This document shows, in pieces, positions 51,068 through 64,000 of a stretch of DNA of 64,000 nucleotides (the stretch's first letter is position 1; every line of letters starts with the position of its first letter). The position numbers and the translations under genes are program-made. The notes beneath the pieces were generated by a model. The model saw nothing but the letters and a program-made list of their open reading frames with translations, did not search any database and had not been told where the DNA came from. The stretch is from Maylandia zebra. Taxonomy: Eukaryota; Chordata; Actinopteri; Cichliformes; Cichlidae. Location of the stretch: the NCBI RefSeq assembly GCF_041146795.1, contig NC_135187.1, positions 2,848,556 to 2,912,555 on the forward strand, given 5' to 3'.

Positions 51068-51798
51068 TGTGGTAGGACTTGACTTAAGCGGCCAAAGAAG
51101 TGCAGGAGACTGATGCTGTCCAGTGTAGCAAGTGGTTTATTCACCATTTGTGACCCAAACAATATCTACAAAAAATAAATAAGAAACTCAACTCCATAGT
51201 TAACTCCGTTCAAATAAACATAACTGCACACAGCTACACTGACCTTTTTCCCCAAACACCTGAGTTCTTCTGCTTAAATCGTCCACTTAACCAAACAATT
51301 TCTCCTCTGGACTATTGCATTCAGTAGGTAAGATGAATATTATTGACCTCTACTGCGATTCTTTACTAGCAACATAAACTCTGGTGTAATCCATACATTA
51401 CAACAATAAATCTATTTCGCCATAAACACTCTAAAATCAACTTTTTTTAAATTACAAGAATTCTTCCCCTTCCGCACTTGGTCTCTTCCTGTGACCTCAG
51501 ATGAACCCAGAAGCTATAAAGCAAGAAGTAAAACTAAATTTCCTCCTTTTGTTTCTGGAAGACAGGTAGGTAAGGTGAGTTCTAACTAAACCAATTAACA
51601 GTTGAAATAAATAACATGTTAACTTAACAAACTTGTAGGAATTGATTTAAGTGTTAAATTATATAATCTGTAAAAGTGCAAAATACAAACAAACCCAGGA
51701 TAGTAGATGTTTGCCTACTACAGAATACATATGAAATATGGTTAAATCAAAACAAGAATGTTAACTAAGAATATGGACAAGTGGTACTCTGACCCACA
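51068..51798. mobile_element. solo LTR (731 bp) in rnf139-B
   Basis: Begins TGTGGTAGGACTT and ends CTGACCCACA, the TG...CA signature. The 5-bp repeat CTCTC flanks it (51063-51067, 51799-51803), and copy A has the empty site near 38640. It has AATAAA-type motifs inside and no coding part. Length and 5-bp duplication fit a Gypsy/ERV-type LTR left by recombination between two LTRs. The family and orientation were not determined. Confidence 0.8.
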
Positions 51799-51815
51799 CT
51801 CTCCTTTAAATTCTG

Positions 51816-51818
<3 letters not shown>

Positions 51819-51863
<45 letters not shown>
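51819..51863. repeat. (TG)n microsatellite, expanded in copy B
   Basis: 45 bp of TG here against 17 bp at the same place in copy A (38659-38675). Confidence 0.95.
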
Positions 51864-51864
<1 letters not shown>

Positions 51865-52702
51865 CATGCTTCACTGCATGCTCCAAGTTAATTTGAGAAA
51901 GAACAAAAATATCCTGCATGCTGTTGATCGCCTGAACTCACAATTCATGTTTTAGTTGAAGTTTGTACATCGTTACTTAAATTGTTGTTCCTTAAAGTTT
52001 ACTCCCTGAATAATGAACATTCACAAACGTAAAAATGCAACAGCCACACATCCTCTGTGACACGGAGCTGAAGCTGACCTCTGGTGACAGCTGGAATGTT
52101 TTTGGACCCTAAGCTTGAAGTAAACAGTCTAAAAATGTGTCGCCGCTCTCCTTCAGAACAGTTTCGATTCGACACCCACAAACTCGCCATTCCTCAGCGG
52201 GTCCCCAGGCTAATTTTAGTCAAGTGAGCATGCCCAGAATATCGAATGTAGGAGCCTGGTTCCATGTTCTTATAGTTACATTTGTCTCTAAGCAGTAGAA
52301 ACATTTTATATGCAAACTCACAACACTTAAGAATTTACAAACAGTATCTGTGGTTCCTTGTCCACCTCTCTGAATCAGTTTTACTGTTGTTGCTGACAAA
52401 GCCTGGCCCTCACCTCGGCTCTCCCCTCGCCTGTCGAGGAGTGAGTTTGGGTTTTTAGAGACGTGCTGCAAAGGAAAAGTGGTGCGTTGGATTTAGCACA
52501 AAACACAAAGCGAGAGCATAACTGTGAAAAGGAATCCAGACAAGTAATCATTTAATCCTGATTATTTCTTGTTTTTGTAGGGCTAAATCATGCTCTTATA
52601 TGCACATCAATCCGGTCATTATTGTTACACATTTGATTATTTAAGTAACAAGTTTTACTATTCCGGATCTCTTGATCTCTTCTTGACCATAGGATGTTAA
52701 TT

Positions 52703-54985
52703 TCATCCATCCATCCATCCATCCATCCATCCGTCCGTCTTCTTCCGCTTATCCGGGGCCGGGTCGCGGGGCAAGCAGCCCAAGCAGAGAAGCCTAGGCC
52801 TCCCTCTCCCCAGCCATCTCCTCCAGCTTATCCGGGGGAATACCAAGGCGTTCCCAGGCCAACCGAGAGATATAATCTCTACAGCGTGTCCTGGGTCTTG
52901 CCCCGGGGCCTCCTCCCGGTGGGACATGCCCGGATAACCTCACCCAAGAGGCGCCCATGGGGCATCCTTGTCAGATGCCTGAACCACTTCAGCTGGCTCC
53001 TTTCGATGTGGAGGAGCAGCGGCTCTACTCTGATCCCCTCTCGAATGGCCGAACTTCTCACCCTATCTCTAAGGGAGAGGCCAGCCACCCTTCGGAGGAA
53101 GCTCATTTCCGGCGCTTGTATTCGCGATCTCGTTCCTTCGGTCACTACTCACAGCTCGTGGCCACAGGTGAGGGTAGGGACGTAGATCGACTGGTAAATT
53201 GAGAGCTTCGCTTTTACACTCAGCTCTCTCTTCACCACAACAGACCGGTACAGCGTCCGCATCACTCCAGCCGCTGCACCAATCCGTCTGTCGATTTCCC
53301 GCTCCCTTCTCCCATCACTCGCGAACAAGACCCCGAAATACTTAAACTCCTCCACTTGGGGCAGGGTCTCGTCCCTGACCCGGAGTGGGCACTCCACCCT
53401 TTTCTGGCTGAGGACCATGGCCTCAGATTTGGAGGTGCTGATACTCATTCCCACCGCTTCACACTCGGCTGCGAACCGTTTCAAGGCAAGCTGGAGGCCC
53501 TCACCCGATGAAGCCAACAGAACCACATCATCTGCGAAAAGCAGAGATGAGATCCTGAGACCACCGAATTGAAAGCCTTCCGCCACTTGGCTGCGCCTAG
53601 AAATTCTGTCCATAAAAATTATGAACAGAATCTGTGACAAAGGGCTGCCCTGGTGGAGCCCATCACCTACCAGGAACAAGTCTGACTTCTTGCCGGCTAT
53701 GCGGAACAAGCTCTTGCAACGGTCGTATAAGGACTGAATGGCCCGTAGCAATGGGCCAGACACCACATACTCCCAGAGCACCCCCCACAGAACCCCCCGA
53801 GGGACACGGGCAAATGCCTTCTCCAAGTCCACAAAACACATATAGACTGGTTGGGCAAACTCCCATGCACCCTCAAGTATCCTCGAGAGGATAAAGAGCT
53901 GGTCCAGTGTTCCGCGACCAGGACGAAAACCGCATTGTTCCTCCTGTATCCGAGGTTCGACTAACAGACGAACTCTCCTCTCCAGCACCCTGGCATATAC
54001 TTTCCCAGGGAGGCTGAGGAGTGTGATTCCCCTGTAGTTGGAATACACCCTCCGGTTCCCATTCTTAAAGATGGGGACCACCATCCCAGCACACCCTCAC
54101 TGCACGTTTGGGTGCGCCACGTCTGTCCAGCGTCCTCCCTCGCCACCTGATTCAACTCACTACCAGGAGGTGATCAGTTGACAGCTCAGCCCCTCTCTTT
54201 ATCCGAGTGTCCAAAACTTATGGCCTCAGGTCTGGTGATACGATTACAAAATTGATCATTGACCTTTGGCCTAGAGTGTCCTAGTGCCACGTGCACTTAT
54301 GGACACTCTTATGTTCGAACATGGTGTTCGTTATGGCCAAACTGTGGTTTGCACAGAAGTCCAATAACAAAACACCGCTCGGGTTCAGATCCGGGAGGCC
54401 GTTCCTCCCAATCACGTCCTTCCAGGTCTCACTTCCGTTGCCCACGTGAGCATTGAAGTCTCTCAGTAGGACAACAGAGTCCCTAGGAGGGGCACTCAGG
54501 GACTCCAAGAAGGCTGGGTACTCTGAACTGCTGCTCGGTGCATAAGCACAGACGACAGTCAGGACCCGTTCCCTGACCCGAAGGCGAAGGGAACAAACCC
54601 TCTTGTCCAATGGGAAACACCCCAACATACCAGCAGCAAGCCAAGGGGATACAAAGATACCCACCCTAGCCTGACGCCTCTCACCAGGGGCAACTCCAGA
54701 CTGAGGTCTGGAGTTGCCCCAGACTGAGGAGACTGGTTCCAGAGCCCCGGCCATAAGTGAGCCTGACTATATCTAGCCAGTACCTCTCAGCCTCACGCAC
54801 TGGCTCAGGCTCCTTCCCCACCAGAGAGGTGACATTCCATGTCCCAATTGCCAGTCTTGGTAGCCGGGGATCGGGTCAGCCAGGGCCTCCGCTCCTGGCT
54901 GCCGCCCGGCTCGCATCGCACCCGACCCCTAAGGTGCCTTGTGCGGGTGGTGTCCCGTTTTCGGGCTGTGCCCGGCCGGGCCGCA
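52703..54985 (-). mobile_element. Rex3-like (RTE clade) LINE, 5'-truncated, in rnf139-B intron 5
   Basis: A perfect 12-bp duplication AGGATGTTAATT flanks it (52691-52702, 54986-54997). The 3' end is a (GGAT)n tail at 52704-52734 read on the minus strand. The reverse transcriptase frame 53149-54084 carries NYRGITLLSLPGKVYARVL, CGFRPGRGTLDQLF, the catalytic FADD (LLFADDVVLLAS) and YFGVLFASDG. An endonuclease part lies at 54281-54754 (GDFNAH-like [16 protein letters not shown], where GD is LRD). The two parts are in different frames with stops between, so it is inactive. Target-primed insertion is shown by the duplication and the tail. Confidence 0.9.
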
Positions 54986-57900
54986 AGGATGTTAATTCAT
55001 TAATTTTTTTCATTAGTTTGAGTAATGCTGAGTCCAAAAAACCTCACATACGTGAAACTGAATGACTAACATAACACACAAAAATCTCACAGACTGTGAA
55101 AACTTTGGGAGACATTGGACGTCATCCATTCCAGTCAAAGATAAATTGTTTGCGCTCACCTTGAGGCAGAGCTCAACACAGAAGGCGGTGACGGCAAAGA
55201 GCCAGGTGTTGAGGACGTAGTGATGCCAGAGGGCGTAGCTGAGCACCGCAGGGAGTACAAAGAGCGCCAGGGACACCAGCAGGACGGGGAAATGCCGCCG
55301 AAAAGAGGAGACATGGGAAGCGCTGAGAGACATGAGGACGGGGTCAGTCATGCCGTGAATGAAGTGCAGGATGGCGGTCAGCAGAAGGCACATGTACCGG
55401 CTTAGGCGGACCTGTGGATCAAAACCAAGACTAAGTTACGTGTACGAAGTTATTACGTTATAACCACAGGAATACAGGATTACAAAAAGAACAGTGAACT
55501 CTGCTACTGTGTGCAAATGTCATTTACAGTATAAATCATTAAACATGTTTTGTTAGTTTATAGGGCAACATAACAATTCACACAGAGGTTAAAACAACAG
55601 AAAAATGAGAGAAAAACAGTTTGCCGGCTGCTTTGATGGCGTAAACTGGAAGCCCAAATCTGAGACGTACCAGACGTTCCTCAGGTTCCAGGCTGCTGAG
55701 GCCAGTCTGAAGAGCCAGGATGAAAAACAGGACAGGAGCCTTGAAGCCCAACCGCTTGTCGTCCTCCTCCTCAGTCGAACCTGAAGGTTCAAATTAAGAA
55801 AGTGCTCAACTCCAGGAGCATCCAAACAATTACGTGAAGGGCAAATCAGGAAGGCTTTTACACCTGCTACCACTCCAACTAACAATCTCAGTCATACCTA
55901 TGAAAGCCAGGATGCTGAGACCCAGGTAATGTGCAACAGAGGAGATAACAGCACTCATCCCCAGCACAGTGAGCGTGGAGTCGCAGCCGGAGATGATCAG
56001 GTTACTCGTGAGATCCCAGAACACATCCCAGCTCAGCAGGTAACCCTGAAAACGGTGCAGTCACACAGGTACATGCGTCACCTTTACTCATAATCCCGTT
56101 TAGCTTCAGTTCAGACTCTGCAGTCTTTTTAGGTGAGACTTTATTATTAACAGCAACACAGAACATGAAGAAGCAGCTTCAGTAGAAATGAGGTTGTTAA
56201 AGAATTATGACCTTGTTATGTAGTGTGCATCATTTTTAACTGCTCTTCAGACATCAGACACTGTTTATAAATTATTAAAAGAATATTTCACATTGAAATT
56301 CGTGCATTAATATACCTGTAAAACACTGCAAAGAGCTAATGTGCCAGCTGGACTTTACTTGGCTACAGAACACAGTAAACCTGTAGAGGTCACCTACATA
56401 CATTTTAGGCTTTCAGAGATATTTTTAAACACACAGGAACTAATTTTTAGATATAATTATTTATATATAACTAATTTTTAGATATAATTACAGAAATCCA
56501 ACAGGGGCGCCTGGGGCTGCAAAAGGAAAACTTCTTTCCCCAAACAAATATATGACTTTTGTAAACGTTATGATATGTCAAAGACTCTGAATAAGGTCAT
56601 TAACCAAATATCAATTCACTGTGGCTAACATCTTGTTAGCTTACCTTGCTTATGAAGTGACCATCATATAGCAAACATGTCCTAGAAGTGAAGTTTTTTT
56701 TATCTAAAAGCATTTACCTGTGCATCAGAGCTCCCATCTGCAGCTCCACCTGTGGCATCTCCGCTCTCTCTCCCCACCGCCTGCACCACGTAAACCAGTA
56801 TCAGTGCCTGGGCTGTTACCCGGGTCAGCCAGAACACTCGAAGCACATCAGGGAACCTGATCCTCTTCCACGTGTCTTCCAGCAGCAGCTGGAGTCCGTA
56901 GATCCTGTACATGTGCCGTACGAGCAGGTAGACGTACCGGCATGAATAGTAGAACCATTTGAGCCTCGTGGCGAGGCAAACGGCTGTGCTGAGAGCCAGC
57001 ACCAGGCCCGAGAACATTGCCACCAGATGCCTGACATCTGCAGGAAGTTCAATCATCAGCCCCCACAGAGGAATCATGATGTCCAGGACCACCAGCGCAG
57101 CAAACACCGACTGGAGGTTAAGCAAGAACACATAGCCAATCCCAAAGACGAGCTGGACGGCGGCCATGCCCAGCCACAGCGTCGGCCCGTTTCTAGGCAG
57201 CAACCTGAAGCCCAACGCTGCTTTGTAGTAGGCGTTGTAGAAGTCCATGTGGGAGGTGGCGTAGTAGTTTATGAGGACTGCTGCCATGCCAAGGAGGACA
57301 GCAAAGAATAGAGTGTAGAACTTAAACAAGGCTTTCTGAGAAAGCAGCAGCACCACAGTGGAGATGAGGACACCTGGAACACACCGGAGAAGCAGTCAGA
57401 AAGACAGGAAAGGCAAATATTTCTCACTGCAAACTGAACAAATGTCAGCTAACTGTAGCTTCCAAGTTTGTCTGATTATAGTGAGTATTTAGATCAATCT
57501 TTGTGAGAAAACAACAGATGCTGCACATTAAAGAATTTGAGCAAAATAATCAGCATAGAGTTGAGTAATCCTGATAAGTCAAAGGATGAACAAGCAACAT
57601 ACATAATATAACATAAATAGAAAAACAAATAAGAACAAAAACAAACAAAGAAATGCCTTTCACAGTCCACGTAATGCTACGTGTGCATTTGATAACACTA
57701 TGATAAACTGATCGTACATACTGTAGAGGACCTCAACCAACCTGAGCCTTACTGCTTTAATATAAAGTTGTTCAAACATCTGGCACTATGGAGTCTCTGT
57801 TCCTGTACTAAACATAAAGAAACACGAGTACAGAAGCAAACCCAACAGCTAATCTCACTTCCTGTCCATCCAAACCCAGAGCTCTTGGCTAACACTTTCA

Positions 57901-58552
57901 GATGGCCCGAGCTGCTCAAAGGTCTGCAAACTGGAAAACTGAGGTACATAACCTGTTTGTTGACTCAACACAGAGAAGCTTTACTCTGTCACAGTGATGA
58001 AAACGAGGAGCTGTTATGAATTACGGGGTGTAGAGGAAACTCAAAGTTAGTCAGGCTACAGACTTATTCTATCAATAAATAAAAAGTGAAACAGATTTTT
58101 GTTAGTAGCAGCTCTGGTTATTACACAGCACTAGTCCAGAATGTAATTCCCCTGTCCGAAAATATGACAAGTGCCAAGACATACAAATGATGTGCATAAA
58201 GTGGGACACCAGGTCAACACACGTCGATATAAAGTCACAGGTACAGAGTTCAGACCAGAGAGCAGCTCTCTGGGTACAGTTAGAGGAGAAGAAGCGAGCT
58301 TTGTCAGGAAGAAGGACCTGAATATGATCCATCTGGGTCCAAGGTGCCTCTGAGGCCATCCGTGACACCACAAATCACACTTGTGACAACACACCTTGAC
58401 GTTAGCCAGCTAGCTAGCTTGCGAGCTGATGGCGCCAAAGCAGAGTAAATTAGGGTCGAGGTGAAGCAGTTAAGCAGCATGTCAGATGGATCTGCCCTGT
58501 GTAAATGTTATTGCTGGTCGCTTAATCGGCTTTAGCCTGTCTGACAGGCATA

Positions 58553-62412
<3,860 letters not shown>

Positions 62413-63006
62413 CAGGTATCTCCGAAAACGTTAAAGCACTTGTGCAAATATCTGATGTCTTGATGAATCGAGCAGGTATTTAAAGTTTAAAGATATTTTC
62501 ATGCGAGAATGGTGCTGTGTAAAGTTTATTTTGTAACTCAGAAAGAGTAATATTTCAAACTCCGCCACTCGGTGCTCCTCCGCCACTGCCTCGTTTGAGT
62601 TTTGGACGAAATGGATTCTGGGATGTTGCATTTCGTCATTTCGAGCTGATTGGAGACCAGAACAGCCAATCAGATTTTTTTGCATCCAAGTCTGTGATTG
62701 GCTGGTTGTGTGGCACAAATATAACGGTGAAGTTGAGCGCGCACGGGCAGAAATGTTAAGCGCGCGAGCAACACATTGCGAGCGAGCGCAAATGCAAAAA
62801 CTGAGCGAGAGGGGCAGCTGTTGTGTGTGTGGATAATAGCAAACACTGAAATACATTTTTTGCACGCAGAAATGAATTTTGTTCACTCAAATTCAGCTTT
62901 TCTTCGCTCAAAATAAATTTCTCCTCAAAATACAACACTTGCACCTGCAAACTTTTCTTTACGTGCGCTCAGAATAGTGGCACAAAAATAACGCCATACT
63001 AAAGCT
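62413..63006. other. unclassified repeat DNA
   Basis: Holds paired GTGGCACAAA-TATAACG motifs (62711-62726 and 62980-62994) and a purine/GC-rich GCGCGCGAGCAAC patch. No coding part; possibly the second half of the element at 58900-59440. Confidence 0.4.
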
Positions 63007-63226
63007 GCTAGCTCGTTGCTGTTGAGGGAAACTTAAGCGCTCCTTCATGTTAAAAATACTTACCCATGACTCTGACAAACACCTTCCCCATCGCCCCGGC
63101 CCAGCCCGAGCCAGGGTCGTAGTAAGAGTTAAAAATGGCGTCGATAATAAAAATACATGGAACTCGCAGAGCCACATCCAGCACCACCAAGGCCTGCTGG
63201 CCTATCCGGGCTTGGGTGGACGCCAT

Positions 63227-63899
63227 ACGGCTTTAGCGGAGGGCTTTTTACAGTCCTGTTGGGACCCAGCTATCCATGTAACGCTGAAATACGTGACGAG
63301 TCACCCGGCAGCAGTCCTTCGTCTTCAGTTTCGCTTTGCCCAACGTTTACTTGGCAGCTGGAAGCCTGCATCTGTCCGCCATGTTCGTCCACCTCAACCT
63401 CCTGTTGCTTCTCCGGGTTACAGCCGGCAGCCGGTAAACTTCACGCCCCCATCAGACCCGGCGCTGTCCGCTGTCACAAAACCAGTGAAGGCATCTCTAA
63501 ATGTCAGTTTGTCAGTGCTGTGAAAGTGCCACTTGACTTCTTTTTTAAAAAAAAAAACCAAAGAAGTTGCTAGGCTGTTACGACGTATCGCGTCAGTGGG
63601 CGTGGCAGCTGACGTAACATTTCTACAAACTATAAAATTACACAGCGTCATTTTTTTCTGTGTCCTGTTTGCTACATGTTTTAATGTAGACGTTATTTTG
63701 CTTTCAGAGGATGGTTTGCTAGTACAGACATCCATAAATAAAATATAACACAGACTTAATATAATAGACCATTATAGAAGTATATTAAATATATTTCAGT
63801 TTACTATATTTAGATTTCAGATTAGTTTTTATACCTTATTGAGATATTTGTTGTGTCTTATCGTATTTGATTTATTGAGCTAAAAACAAACACATTTCA
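63227..63899 (-). promoter_or_regulatory. rnf139 copy B 5' UTR and promoter region
   Basis: It appears identical to 47128-47800 by eye, so the truncated copy probably keeps a working promoter with the same CRE/AP-1-like and GC-box-like motifs. Confidence 0.5.
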
Positions 63900-64000
63900 A
63901 AGACTTTGGGATTTCCGAACATCTCGAGGATCCACAAAAGTTGTGGGAAAATATTCTATGGACGGAGAAAACTGAAGACAAAAGTTAAAAACTTGAACTT
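63900..64000 (+). mobile_element. Tc1/mariner relic, second copy (cut by window end)
   Basis: Same sequence as 47801-47901. Confidence 0.7.

Overview
The window looks like nuclear DNA of a ray-finned (percomorph-like) fish. Genes are split by GT-AG introns, the recognisable genes are vertebrate (tmem65, rnf139, tatdn1), and the repeats are typical of fish: Rex3/RTE and L2-like LINEs, a Tc1 relic, many hAT elements with 8-bp target duplications, and a Helentron. The gene set matches the human 8q24.13 neighbourhood (TMEM65-TRMT12-RNF139-TATDN1). A cichlid-like source is possible but not shown by the sequence.

Layout. 1-32156: repeat-rich non-coding DNA, probably tmem65 intron 1, because tmem65 exon 1 lies on the minus strand at 32157-32394. 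Its centre is a three-deep nest of transposons: a hAT element (11406-12106), a second hAT inserted at its edge (12112-29841), and inside that a tandem Helentron unit (12404-28702). The Helentron carries one uninterrupted 2,504-codon gene (16182-23696) with a protease-like domain, an HUH/Y2 replication initiator, a Pif1-type helicase and an EEP endonuclease. A 1.5-kb non-autonomous derivative sharing its 3' end follows directly. 33281-33362 is a tRNA-Leu(AAG). 33.4-37.7 kb holds LINE relics and microsatellites.

37740-47127 (minus) is a complete six-exon rnf139 (TRC8) gene, an ER-membrane RING ubiquitin ligase of 702 residues. Then come its CpG-bearing 5' flank, a Tc1 relic, and an internally deleted tatdn1 (48699-50597). 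That is joined head-on to a second, nearly identical rnf139 copy (50611-63226) which breaks off just before the RING finger. The segmental duplication (about 38187-47901 against 50611-64000) continues past the window end. The two copies have gained different transposons since they separated, so each gives clean empty sites for insertions in the other: copy A has two hAT nests; copy B has a solo LTR, a Rex3 LINE with a 12-bp duplication, and a 4.5-kb composite with one LINE inside another.

In function, the rnf139 copy A can make the full sterol-regulated ligase. Copy B could make only the membrane part without RING, a possible dominant-negative or, more likely, a decaying pseudogene. The Helentron is the one mobile element here whose main protein looks complete.
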